DNA of 64,000 nucleotides from Albula goreensis (lineage: Eukaryota; Chordata; Actinopteri; Albuliformes; Albulidae): the NCBI GenBank assembly GCA_022829145.1, contig CM040743.1:35381841-35445840 (forward strand), read 5' to 3'. The position numbers and the translations under genes were made by a program. Below, in pieces: positions 11,900 through 23,565 of this stretch. The notes beneath the pieces were generated by a model that saw nothing but the letters and a program-made list of their open reading frames with translations, was not told where the DNA came from and searched no databases. Each line of letters starts with the position of its first letter. The first letter of the stretch is position 1.

Positions 11900-12960
11900 G
11901 AAAATTTGGGGTACAGCCGATTACAGTATACGTTATTATGTGTTGTTTCGGAGAGTCAGATGAGATCGTATACAGCTGGAGAGCCACACACGAATAGTCG
12001 GTCTGCTTATTAACTTCAGCAGTATAAATAAAGTGTGTTTGTAAAGTGACCCATCTTTCAAAGGCTATTACGCTAGCAGAGCAAGACCCCTATCTCATCT
12101 TCGGCAAACCACTCCAACGGGGAGTGTACGCACAATTTGGCTGTCATTTTGAATTATGCCTTTTCATATGTTTTTGTTTAAATACATCCACCGTAACAAC
12201 GTGCAAAAGATAATATGCACCAGGCCCCTGAATGACAAAACAGCTTCTAAATGGGAGCGATTTTATCAGTAAAAACGCTTTCAATAATGTCACACATTCC
12301 TCCAGATACGAGATATTAAATGAGCGCAGCGCTACCTCTAATCTAATGGCCTGTCATGGTTCACATATTACATTACAGTGCTATATTGCTGTTATTAATA
12401 TCATTATTTATTTTTTGGTTTATTTCCCATAGTGACTCTGTAATGTCCCATTTCATTTTGCCAGTGAGAAGTGTATTCCCCTGAAACTGACAGCTCATTG
12501 ACTCATCTCATTGCGAAAGGTAATTTGTGCTGATGCACTTTGATTGGCTGACTGACTCCTTTACAGACATAATTCCCCTTGGTAATTTAGTGGCTTTGTA
12601 ATCGGAGCCATGAAATTCATTAATGCGCGCACTCCATCAAAGAGCGTGGCACGTTCTCGGTTGTGTCGCTTTCATGACGGAGGGTGAGAAACCGCCTCAG
12701 TCTTTGTACCTGAGCCCTGTGATCACTGTTTACCAGTCTGCCGAGTTCTCTCTGTGATTGAAAAGGTACAGTGGGAGCATGTGAAAGCATCGATACCACC
12801 AGCAGATATATCCCATCTCTTGTTCGTGTTTGGTAAACAGAGAACAGGAGAACAGTGCGTTGCATTGTGTGTGTCACTGTTGTGACTTCTATTTTTGGCC
12901 TAGCTTTTAGTACAGGTGCTTGTTGGTCAAAACTTAGCCGATGTAGGCCCCTTAATCAAA
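11900..12960. promoter_or_regulatory. Candidate cluster of conserved non-coding elements
   Basis: About 1 kb of even-complexity sequence is almost free of simple repeats. It contains scattered CpGs, GCGCAGCGC near 12,326, TTTGATTGGCTGACTGACTC near 12,539 and TTCATTAATGCGCGC near 12,616. Surrounding DNA is markedly more AT-rich and repetitive. Open frames here are short and on both strands, so coding is unlikely. I infer one or more enhancers. Cross-species alignment would decide. Confidence 0.3.
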
Positions 12961-14869
12961 CACATACACCATCTGCTTAACATGCTATTGCAGCCCATTC
13001 ATTTAATGTGTTCTCCATTTGTTTGCCAGAAATTTCCGTGAGTAGATCAAACATTACACACTGTTATGCCCCTTTTCCCAGAGTTTTTTTTTTTTGCTAC
13101 TTTTACTGTTGTGCCAATGCAAGGCATACTATCATTCTCAAAGTCATCATTCTCAACTTGAAGAAAGATGTTTCCAGGCAGAGACAAAGCCTCAAACTGC
13201 AAAAAATAAAGGTCATACATCTCTATGGTATGACAGGCGAGTGGGCCAGATGCTGTGATTGTGAGTGAATTCAGGAGAAAATGCTTCTTTGCAAGGTCAA
13301 GTGATTTTTATCCAGATAATCTGCAACACTATCGATATCACCACATGTGGTATTGGTCAGAATAAACACATATTTGCAAGAAGAGGCGCCCTTGGGTATA
13401 TTGGAGGCCATAAGAGTGGATTGGATCCATTCTCAAGCTCTAAAATGTTGTTATAAATCAAAGAGAAGTCTGACAATGCAAGCTGGTAACAAGTAGTTGA
13501 CCTGATTTATTCCAGACGAAAACAAAACAAAAAAAAAAAAAACGGAAAACTAAAAAGACAAACTGAATCTTGATTTTGTTTTTGTTTGTCATAGAGGAGA
13601 TAGACAGTAGTAATTGGATTTACTCAGCACTGGTTGCTGAAAGCACATGAAAGATCAGTCCACAACAATACCTCACTTCAGTTCAGATCATTTGAGCTTT
13701 GTATTTCAAGCAGCAAGTAACTTGAATTTTGTAAGCAAAAATTCCTGCACACCTCTTTACTTGCATTTTACGCCACCATTTATTTTGAGAACATGTGAGA
13801 ACACCAACATGTCAGTCTAAATCAGCTTACCCAACAGATCCAATGTGATGTATAGCACTTCATTTTCTAATGCAAGAGAGCTGCAAAAGTATATAATTAA
13901 TATTAAACATACTGTGCTTTTAATGCATGTTGTACCATGTAACACGCAACCCACAATTCTCTGGTCATCAAAACCATATTTAAGCACGTTACCACCCACC
14001 TACCTCTGTGAATTTGATATTACCAGGGCATATATCACCAAACAGCATTGGGCGGAGGTAAAAATTCGATATGCTGGCTTTCAGTCCTCTGCTGATAATG
14101 AAACAACTTTGTCGCTGTCTTTGAACCCGAGTGCTGTTTTTCAGTCCCCCATTGTGCACATGCTAGTGATTAAATCGTGATTAAATGCTCAGCAAATAAA
14201 AGGCCAGTCGCAGCTCTCTGACAAAGCCTCATCTCTTTTCTGAGTCCGTCTCTTTTCTTTATCTCTTTAAACTTCCTTAGGACAACAAAAAAAGAAATAT
14301 CGCTGTGTAACTTAAAAAGCACGGTAACAAGTAAAATAGAAACGTTTTAACTAGGTCTGAAATAATGGCTTATTTGGATTTGTTATAAAAAGTGAAAAGG
14401 AGAAGAAACAAAAGCCATATTAAATTCTTTTTCATCTACCTTATATAATTGGTATTAGAAAAACTTCCAGCAAAATAATAACACCTTGAGGTAAGTTTCA
14501 AATATCTCAACACCTTTATCCAAAAAGTAATGTTTTTGAAGTCAAGTAAACTGTAATAATGGAAGAAGAAACTAAAATCATTAATTTTGAGTGTTTTATA
14601 TGAAAATATCAAAGTCAGTTGTGGAGTTAAGTTTTCAACAATAAGGAATAGTGAATATACAGTCCAATGTTTGCTGTTAATTTAACTCCACCAGTGTAAA
14701 TATAAGTTCAGTGGGTATCAGATGGGGATGTTTTCTGCTAGAGCTGATTTAACTCTCAGTATTTAACTATACACCACCAATGATTCAAAATGTTACTTTT
14801 AGGAGTTGAGTTGGTTTTTTATCATTCGTATGTGAGCGCAATTTTTTATTAAGTAAACAAGATTAAAAC
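12961..14869. other. Non-coding stretch
   Basis: No gene is recognised. An A-rich tract lies at about 13,515-13,542. The segment 14,040-14,250 has moderate GC and paired GTGATTAAAT motifs near 14,166, so it may be regulatory. The 111-codon frame at 13,845-14,180 shows no domain. Confidence 0.35.
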
Positions 14870-15075
14870 TGGGAATAAATGATAATAAACAGAACAAACT
14901 GGACAGCGCTTGCTTAATAAATTTAATAAAGAAGTCTCACACAACAGCACAGACGTGTTTCAGCCTTCTTCCACACGCCACCACGAAAATGCGTTTGTGC
15001 TGCTGTGTGAGACTCCTTTATTACATTTTATTAAGCAAGTGCTGTCCAATTCATTCTGTTTATTATCATTTCCTT
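14870..15075. repeat. Long imperfect inverted repeat (about 76-bp arms)
   Basis: The left arm at 14,881-14,957, starting GATAATAAACAGAA, is complementary to the right arm at 14,992-15,067, ending TTCTGTTTATTATC. I count about nine mismatches and one gap over some 76 positions (roughly 88% identity), with a loop of about 35 nt. Most arm differences are transitions. The structure could be a foldback or MITE-like element or an inverted duplication. The arms begin and end in AT-rich DNA, and I saw no clear target-site duplication. Confidence 0.8.
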
Positions 15076-17270
15076 TTTTGGATTCAGCACCTTAAAACGG
15101 TTTGTATTAGGAGTGTAGCCCATTTGTTCTTTTGGTTAATAAGTGAACCATTCCTTAACACAGTAATATATTGCAATTACTGCAATGTTCAGTATTCAGA
15201 TTAAAGTTGCATTGCACAGACATGCAACAAGTGATGTGCCACTCTTCTTGCATGCAATTGTTTAATGTTTATACACTGTTTCTGAAGGGAAATATAACTA
15301 AAGGTGTTCCCTATATTTTCAAAAATAAAGACTTTTGTGATGGTCTGTAAACTTGAAGGTACATCGCCTGATATCGCTTCTGTAATAAATGGTATAAACT
15401 CATTTCATAATTTTGGAAATCATATTGAAAGAATGGCAGGGGTGTAAGTTCAAAGAGTAGGTACGTTCTACCCCCAAACAACTTTAACCACAAAGAGTGA
15501 GTTGTCAGGTTGAATTCTCAGTTTAATCTACTTCTTTTTGATTACATGCTCACTAATAATCAGACAGGGGATCAAGTCCAGAGTGGAGGGTCCAGGGCTA
15601 AGGACAGGCCGTGCTGACCTTGGCCACGATAAACTATCCATCCTTGTCCTGTTTGCTGGGATTGCTCCAAACACCAGTTGATGAGATTCTGTGATCAATG
15701 AGCCAAAAAGTAATGGCTAAAACAAGTACTTAAGACATTTTTTTCACAAGATGAACCTTTTCCACAAACAGGTTCCCGGAACTATAGGGATCAAACTATA
15801 CATATCAGTTGCTATCTGTAACTGTTGGCTCACTTTGAAAAAGCTGGTCATAACAAATGCAGTGCTGTTCAAGAAATGATAATAATGTAATTATCAACAA
15901 ACGTTTCATATTTTTGTAGTGTAATTATTGTGTAATTCCATAGAATCAATCCCTGAAATTTCCATAGGTGTATACGTTGTACCTCTTGAAATCCAATGAT
16001 ATGCAGATAGATGCTGTAACGTAGCGAAGAAACACTAAAAGAAAAACTTATGCGAGAACTTTTGAGCTCTGAAATTTCATTAGTATTCATCTTGCAAAGT
16101 AAATATGCCTTCCCTGAGGTATGTTGGCTGAATAATGAGCATCAAGATAAATACTACTCACTAGGGCCCCTGACTATTATTATACATTAATGGTAAGCAA
16201 ACAAACAGCTCAGAACTGACGACAATGAATGGTGCAAGATGAGAACTGGCGTTTCAGTAACGGCAGTGCGGCAACAATTTCCATTCCATTGCATCGCTCC
16301 TGTTGTCGGGGGAATAGTAAAGGTCTGTTTTTATTGTTAGTTGTTTTAATCGTATTGTTTTATTATTTTGTTGCATTTTAGCCTGTTGGCTCTGACCTTA
16401 ATTTCCCTTATGTGTCATTCAATGCTTCCTCTTAAGAACGTTTGAGAGCTAAACTGACATTTCTGCATGTATTGCAGAATATCCTCTAATGCTGTAATTA
16501 ATGTGAAATATGTGTAACAAATTTAATATGCTAAAGCAGAAAAATGTATTGGTCTTATGATATTGCATTTATTATTTTTCAGAGAATATATCCAATGCTT
16601 TTTTCAATTTCATATTGCATACCTGGATATGTACTGTGTGTAGCCAACTTTCAAAATATTGCTTAATATAGGATATTAAAGATGTGATTTTTGTATTGAT
16701 TGATTGCATACACCATTTAACAAGTACTTATTTAATCTACAATAAAATGTGAATGCTAATGGCTTGGGCCATTTAGATTCTTAATCATTCTTATGCAAGT
16801 GATTTCTGTCTTTGTCTGTGCTCAAGTCTAAAGGGGCAGTCTGGTTTTGCTCACACACTCAAAATCACACATATTCATAATCACACAAGTTTGTAACACA
16901 GTCAACGTATTCTTGTGTGATGCATTCATTCGCAAAAGTCAATGCTCGAGGAAGTACAGAAGCTTACATGTAGTTAGTGCACAAATGTCCATGTTCACAT
17001 ACATAGATACATATGAGGAACAATGCACACACCCACAGAGACTGACATATGCACCAGTCTGTAACAGCACACCGTTATGTTAATATCAGAGCAAACCCAG
17101 AGAGAACAGCAACACAACAACTGCATATACAGAAAATCAGAGAGAGAAAAAATGAGTTAAAGTAGCCCAGATCATGTATCACTGTGTAAGAACACTGCAG
17201 CAAGTTCAGACAATAATCGTCATCATCGGGTTACCATTTGAACTATTATTTACATATCAATTTGTTCAAA
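15076..17270. other. AT-rich non-coding stretch
   Basis: No gene is recognised. Short open frames have no domain support. CA-rich imperfect runs at about 16,850-16,890 are minor. Confidence 0.4.
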
Positions 17271-17274
17271 AGAT

Positions 17275-17446
17275 GTACAGTTTATTTTTTCATATGCATT
17301 CTGTTTAAACAGCAGGGTATTTACTGAAGCAGTTCAGAATAAGTGTCCAGGGATGGCATAATGCAGTCCCCTAGCAGGGATTGAAACCTGCAACCGCTGG
17401 AGCTACAGGAGCAGCTCCCTCAGCACTGAACTGCCCTGACAGCTGC
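17275..17446 (-). mobile_element. tRNA-derived V-SINE-like element
   Basis: On the minus strand a tRNA-like head reads GGGCAGTTCAGTGCTGAGGG and has a B-box-like GGTTTCAATCC (17,378-17,388). It is followed by CTGAACTGCTTCAGTAAATA and CCCTGCTGTTTAAAC, which closely match the V-SINE-like body (CTGAATTGCTTCAGTAAATA, CCAGCTGTATAAATGG). The expected L2-type tail beyond this is missing or eroded. This is a non-autonomous element, transcribed by RNA polymerase III when active and mobilised by an L2-type LINE. Confidence 0.7.
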
Positions 17447-18839
17447 GAAGAAAATGCATTTTAATGCGCCGTTTGGAACACGCTGGCCATACCCAAATGC
17501 CGAAGGATATTAAACAACGCGGCATTCATACACTGCTCCATGGACCATAGCGGGCCTTTCTGTACTCCGTGGGGATTCTTCACCCAAAATACAAGGCTGA
17601 AAAATCTGTAAATTCCCCCACCAGGAGGATTCACCCCCCCGCCCAGGCTGGAAGCTGAACTCCACACACTTGATCAGTCAGATCAAACATTTTGTGGTCT
17701 CTGAGGATTGGGAGGGGGAGGGCGGGGTTGGTGTTGGGGGTTGTGGTGTTCACAAAACCTTGTCCCTGTTTTCACTTTTCATTTAGTCCCTCCAAAGCCG
17801 TGGACAGTAACCGCATCTGATGCAGGAGGCTCAGAGTTACACAACAGCTAGTGCAAGCCTGGATTCAATCAGCATTCGCCCTTACCATTGACTTTCAAAT
17901 AATGCACTTTTTTTTGGCACGGTTGCAGTTGTTGATTTCAGACCTCGCCACCAAACTCTTGAACTAATTCCAAAGTCAAGGTTAAGGACACATCTTGATT
18001 GAATGCAGGTAACAGACTCCTGTGCATCTCGGCCAGCGCTTCGCTCTGAATCTGAAAGTGACCGTTTTTGACCAAAACCACGGCTGCCAATGTTGCCGTA
18101 GGAAGCAAAGGGTGAACGCAACAACAGCAATTGTGTGGGGGGATAGAATTGTAAATGAATGTGGACTCAAGGTAAATGCAAGTGTTACTTTTAAAAGTGA
18201 AAAAAATGATGAGATTTAAACTTGCCAAGATGTGTTTGCGGTTGGAGGGCACTAACTTTATTTAGTGTCAAAGTCAGGGAAAATGTTTGATTGAATTCAA
18301 TCTCTTTTGTTCATCTGTTATAGAGCGCATAGAGAAAGCCCTCCAGTGCAGAGAGTATTTCCGTCATGCACACCTTACCTCGTTAGATAAAATAATAAGA
18401 GGGCCTCAGCCTGATTTGCACTGATGTGGCACACTTTCAAACAGATTTTCCCCTCCCAGCTCCACTCTCTGTGAAACTGTAGCTTGTAGATATGGTTTTA
18501 TGTTGTTTGTTTGTGTTTTCGGTCGAACGCTTGCTCTCTCTTTCTCTGTCTCTCTTTCTTGCCTCAGGGAGTATTTATGTGGCTTCTTTCTGAACTCTCG
18601 TAGTCTTTACTTTCTTATTTATTACACACAGAGACCCACAAACTCAGATGAAAAGACACTGTAGTGCTTGAGTGTACAGTACACTGATACAGCTACAGTG
18701 TTAAAGCCTACTGTACTTGTCTACATTAGATAAAGTTGAAATGGATTTGGTGGTGCCCATTATAGAAAGACTGTGTATGAAAGTGTGATTTTACCATTGA
18801 ACAGTAATATTTCCCCAGGGTGTAAATGATTATACACTG
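17447..18839. other. Non-coding stretch with a G-rich tract
   Basis: A G-rich tract at 17,709-17,748 has several runs of three or more G and could form a G-quadruplex on the plus strand. No gene is recognised. Three overlapping minus-strand frames at 17,882-18,252 have no domain. Confidence 0.4.
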
Positions 18840-18910
18840 TATACTTATACCATGACTTGGTCGCGGTAACACATAATGCTTTCTTCTGATTGGATGCAGG
18901 TAATCCATCA
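18840..18910 (+). repeat. Fish interspersed repeat, copy 1 (ATACCA..CTTGGT..TCTGATTGG)
   Basis: ATACCATGACTTGGT, then GTAACAC and TTCTGATTGGATGCAGG, aligns in order and spacing with the minus strand of the copy at 23,445-23,565. The motif set is familiar from widespread non-autonomous repeats in fish. I cannot assign the class from these two diverged copies. Confidence 0.45.
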
Positions 18911-20647
18911 TTGTTGAGAGACCACTGCAAGCAAGAACAGCAATTGGAACAGCTGTCTCTGTCCTTTTATCTGTCAATTCAATGTCAAATTTCTAAATGC
19001 CAAAATGTCATAATTAATTCCAGCAAGTAAATATTATATTGTCTATGGTCACAGCGTCCACATATGTTCAGAATGATAGATAGTGGACACTGCAACATCA
19101 ACAATACCTAATTTTACATTCTGAAGATTAGAAAACAACAGAACAACAGGCCTCCTCTTAAAATTGTATTATTTAATGGGTAACCAAGCTGGGAAGTAGT
19201 ATAAAATCACTCAGAGCTAGATAAATTCCAGTTATCTAGCTAGAGAGTATATAATGTGGACTGGATATTCACCAAGCTAAATGCATTACTTTTTATTCAA
19301 AACAATATAAAGTTACTTTAATTTGAGTGCCAATATAAGATGAATAGACCACTTCAGGATGGTTCATTGACCCATGCGTTTCATCTTACAAGTGCATAAC
19401 CCTGACGCAGTTCACAGAGTAAAAGAGAAAAGAGTAAAACTGTTGGTCTGATGGAAAACACGATATTACACAGAGTACATTTCTGTGAGTTTCTGGTCAT
19501 TCATTCCTCAGACATTAAACCGTGTAACAGCAGAATCCAAAGTGAAATCTGAGCATGCAATATCACATAATTGTCTATGTCATTATACAAAAGATCCTAA
19601 TTAAATGCACATTAACTTCTGAAAGAAAACTGTGGCCTTTGAGCATCATAAGGAACACAATTGGTATTTATTGCTAAATTGTAATAATGCATAATATTAT
19701 TCAGTAGCTCTTTCTGTGCTCACCTGAAATGCCCTCCACAGTGAAAAGGCCTTCAGGCTCTTGTTTGGGCAACATTTTAAAAATTTCTAAATTGATGTTA
19801 CCATTTAATTTTGCATACTTTAACATTTATATCCTGAAACAATTATAATTACATGTTACAGAAATGAAGATTAATTTGATGTTTTTTCATGGACTTGTAA
19901 TTTAAATAAACAGAGTCAGTTTACAGCTGTGGTTTAACCTCTGGGCGGATACTAAAGATAAGTTTGACATTGTAACAGAATTAAAAGGAAAAAATACTTA
20001 AACTTTGAAATATTCAAGATTTTCCATTCTGTTTGCCCTTTCACTTATTACCGTTGTTAATATTCATAGCCATTTGTGCTTATAAATGGGTCACTGAGCT
20101 AATGCCGCTTGCAGCATTTGACCATGTATACTGGCAACAACTGAATGACTGATTAACCAATGGTTAAAGTGCTACTGTAATAAAGAGCTGGTTTCTTGTT
20201 GTGACATGTGGACCTATTTGATGATGTATGACTGGCATTTTTGCCCGAGGCTTGACCTTCAACAGCCGCCAATTGATTCGTTGTATGACCTTGGTCTACT
20301 GTGAAACGGGAACACTTGAGCGATTGAGATCAAATGAATTTCAATGAAAATATAAAGCACAGCCTGTTTTATGTCTGCTGATGGTGACTGATGAGGACGA
20401 TGATGATAATAATGATGACGCACTATAAGATGTTTTGTGCAATCAACTTATAGTACATATCAGAGGATACACTGTGAGACTACACAGGAAGCCTCCTTTC
20501 AAATGTCATGAAAAAAAGTTTGTCGATCAAGTATATAATGTTGTACTTACATTACTTAACTCTCTTATTCCAAATCAATAGTTTTGGGCTAGAAAGTGTT
20601 CAGCTTCTCAGTTAGTTCGTTCAACAATAATTTCTCATAGGTCGTCA
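18911..20647. other. AT-rich non-coding stretch
   Basis: No gene or clear repeat is recognised. A short GATGATGATAATAATGATGA run lies near 20,400. Confidence 0.4.
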
Positions 20648-20885
20648 TGATCTAGCGTGATGTTTTTCTCAACTGGAGCTACATCAGTAGTTGTAGAGAG
20701 GAGCTTCTCCTGCTTAAAACAAGTAAAGTCACACGGCTGCAACACAATGGGCCAAAACCATTTGAGCAACCTCGCTCTGCTGGCCATTGAGAGGCCAGTT
20801 TCCGGTCAAGTCTCAAGAAAAGAATCCCAGTTGGTATGACAGGGTAATGGACCATTTCCTACAAAAAGAAATTCACATATAAATA
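20648..20885 (+). pseudogene. hAT transposase, C-terminal dimerisation domain remnant
   Basis: The frame opening at 20,657 encodes a segment with VVVERSFSCLKQVKS, then NTMGQNHLSNLALLAIER. This matches the hATC dimerisation region of hAT transposases (S-V-E-R-x-F-S-x-L-K, then N-T-M-G-Q-x-x-L-x-x-L-A-L-L-x-I-x-R). The continuation WYDRVMDHFLQKEI, expected next in this family, lies in another frame at about 20,830-20,876, so a frameshift falls between about 20,790 and 20,830. Nothing upstream looks like the catalytic core, so only the tail of the transposase survives. It is a dead DNA-transposon fragment. A domesticated exon is unlikely given the frameshift. Confidence 0.75.
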
Positions 20886-21936
20886 ACAACAAATGTACTA
20901 ACTGAATAATTTTATGATGTAGCTAATGTAATGTAGTGATGTAGCCTACACTGTGCTTCCCCTATTTCAAAGACCACCAGCCACCACTGGTACATATCCT
21001 GCACATATTATATGTAAATGTCAGTGCTCATTCAACATTTTACTGCGGAACAATGTTGATGATGGTAGGTGCCTTGTTCATTGTTCTCCATTCGAGACTT
21101 AGGGCTGCAATCTCCTGGGCTGAAGCCCAGTTCCATAGCCCCCTGTCTCTAATCAGTGTTATGCAGAATCTGTCCCACTTAAAGAACTTTTTAAATACTC
21201 AAAAGTTCACAAAAACATGTCAGTACCCAGGGTATTGGGCCATTTATGCCTTCCAAGCAACATTAATTGTGCTTTTGAAATCCAATTGAATGATTATTTT
21301 GACTTTGTGAGTATCAAAGTGGGGATGTAAAAAAAAAAAACGTTGAAAAATCAAAATGTATAACGATTAAATATAGCGCGATGGCCTCTGAATTCCTAGA
21401 AAGGTGAAGGGAAAATGGTTGGAATACAAAATTTATGTTCTGGTACCTGTTTATACCAAATCCAAAGAGGAATAGAGTTTTTTTTCACATTTTAATACTT
21501 TTACTTATTTATTTTCTTCAACCTCCAAAGGGGATCCTTAAAATATCCCCTTGCCTGCACTAGTTTCAAGCCCCATCTATTATTCTCCTGTCATAAACAA
21601 CTAGGTGGGATGCAAAAACCCCAAGAACTAAAGTAAAGTAAAAAAAAAGGCCAAATGACTGACTGAAATCATAGTTTCAGTTGAACTTAAGAAGGGGTTG
21701 ACCCCAAGAATGAAGCTGCAGGAGGATGAAAATAGCAGCATTCATTGCTTGGACTTGAAAAGTATCTCTTATGACAACAACACAGGCATGTCCTGTACTC
21801 ATGTCTACAGTGCTTTTGCCTGTGAATTGATCTTCATACAGTTATTATACAACAAGTAATATCCCATCATCAAGATCTGAGAAGTAGTTAAAGGGCTGAT
21901 AGCAAGGCTATACAGTCTGAAAAGTCAATCATGTGG
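20886..21936. other. Non-coding stretch
   Basis: No gene is recognised. A small perfect hairpin, TGGGCTGAAGCCCA, lies at about 21,117-21,130. Poly-A and poly-T tracts occur near 21,330 and 21,480. Confidence 0.4.
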
Positions 21937-22110
21937 TGTCATGATATCTCATTCGGTAAACAGGACCCCCACAAAATGCCTTCCTACAGCCTGAGCTGGC
22001 ATGGCAAGGGTTTGATTTAAGACCACAAGGTACATCACCACATTCCTTTCTCATAAAACACTTTTGTCATGAATCGAAGCACAGTTCTAAATAAATAAAT
22101 AAATAAATAC
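21937..22110 (+). mobile_element. Probable tRNA-derived SINE with (AAAT)n tail
   Basis: A tRNA-like head has an A-box-like TATCTCATTCGGTAAA near 21,945 and a B-box-like GGTTTGATTT at 22,009-22,018. It is followed by an unrelated body and a clean (AAAT)n tail at 22,088-22,109. Head, body and short-repeat tail in this order are typical of SINEs. I did not find a convincing target-site duplication. Confidence 0.55.
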
Positions 22111-22379
22111 ACGGGAAGACAAGCAGGTCTGGAGATTTCCAAAGTGGGATTTTGCCCAAATTGGATCTTCAGTTCCTTGTGACAATCAATATCCACAAAG
22201 CCTGGTCTCACAAGACATTCTATCCGACCTTCCGATCTCTGTATCTACTCAATCTACCTCTCTTCCCCACTCTTTGGCAAACATTCTTCCTCCTTTTGAC
22301 TTGGTGCCGAACATGTGCTTCTTCAGATGAGTTTCCCTTCTTTACCTTACGGACCAAACCCCCAGCGTGACTGTTGGCA

Positions 22380-22830
22380 AAAGTAAGCACAAATCCTTAA
22401 TGCACTGATTTTCTGTCCATCCATCATTAAAGCTTAAAGAATCAAACTTCTAGATCCAGCACAGCTCTGGGCCCCTAATGAGTGACAATAATGACCTTGT
22501 TCACGGAAAAATCCTCTTATTTCCAGGCAAACCTCGATTAATATTCAGCGTGCCTAACGCAGTATCTGATAAAGTAAAATATTCTCAGGCAAATTGCTTA
22601 AGCGAAGAGATGGCTGCAGTGTTCAAATAGCTCAACCTTCCTCTTGAAATAATTATTCTTGTGGAAATCGGGCTGGTGACATTTCTCTAATTATGCTTTG
22701 GTGCTAAAGGCCAGCTCCTTGAAAATGTAAATAGGGCAGTTTGCACCCTATTAAGCTGATATATCACTTTAGGCGATTTTGAGGTCCTGCAGAGCTTATG
22801 TGGATTCCCTGAAAGTGAGAGTCATGTTCA
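22380..22830. promoter_or_regulatory. Candidate conserved non-coding element
   Basis: This is repeat-free, even-complexity sequence with several homeodomain-type cores (CGATTAATATT near 22,533, TCTAATTATG near 22,685). It also carries the 23-nt segment TGGAAATCGGGCTGGTGACA+TTT at 22,662-22,684, which recurs near 6,830. A regulatory role is inferred. Confidence 0.3.
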
Positions 22831-23444
22831 ATCTGTAGCACTGAATGCAACAATTAAACAGATTATATCCATGCATTCCATCAATGTAGGTGGATTTTCT
22901 GTGGACCCTTGGACAGGCATTAAACTGTGGTTACTACATAACTGTGGTAGGCTGTGATCCATACATTATGTAAATATAACCTAACATATATTCTATAATA
23001 TACATTTCTAATCCATGAAAACTTTGCAAACCAGTAAAGTGCTTCATCTTAACACTGTGAATTTTTTTTTACCATTTGAATGACCTCAAGTCCTCCCACA
23101 ATGTACCTGAGCTACTAAATCTTGATCAAAAACACTTTTTCAGACTTATTCTGATCAATTTGCTTTACAGTTCAAACGACTTTTGCCTGCCCCTCAATTT
23201 AAAAGATCAGTTTTGCTTTGTATTCATTTTATTTATTCTGCCTTGAATTTTTCCTTATGTACATCAATGGAATTGAACATAGGGATGTTAAGCTTTGTTA
23301 AGTACATGGGAGAGTTGACGTCTGAAATTCTGATCTCACTGTGGTGTAATGTTCAGTGGGTATGTTTTGCTGTTATGTTTGGCTGTAAATGGAGTCTTCA
23401 GTAAAGCTGAATGAGCTTGCGAATTAATTTTTAATGGTGATAAA
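22831..23444. other. AT-rich non-coding stretch
   Basis: No gene or repeat is recognised. The 73-codon frame at 23,183-23,404 has no domain. Confidence 0.4.
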
Positions 23445-23565
23445 GCCACTTTCACTGGAACTACATCATAGCTGTGCATTATTGCTGTGCATTCACTGGG
23501 AAATAATGCACACCCCTCCAGCCAATCAGAAACGAGTGTTTAACCAAGCCGTGGTATATGACCAC
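23445..23565 (-). repeat. Fish interspersed repeat, copy 2
   Basis: On the minus strand ATACCACGGCTTGGTTAAAC, then TTTCTGATTGGCTGGAGG and GTGTGCATTATTT, aligns with copy 1 at 18,840. GTGCATTATTGCTGTGCATT on the plus strand and the AATAATGCACAC that follows give internal inverted similarity, as in MITE-like elements. Confidence 0.5.
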
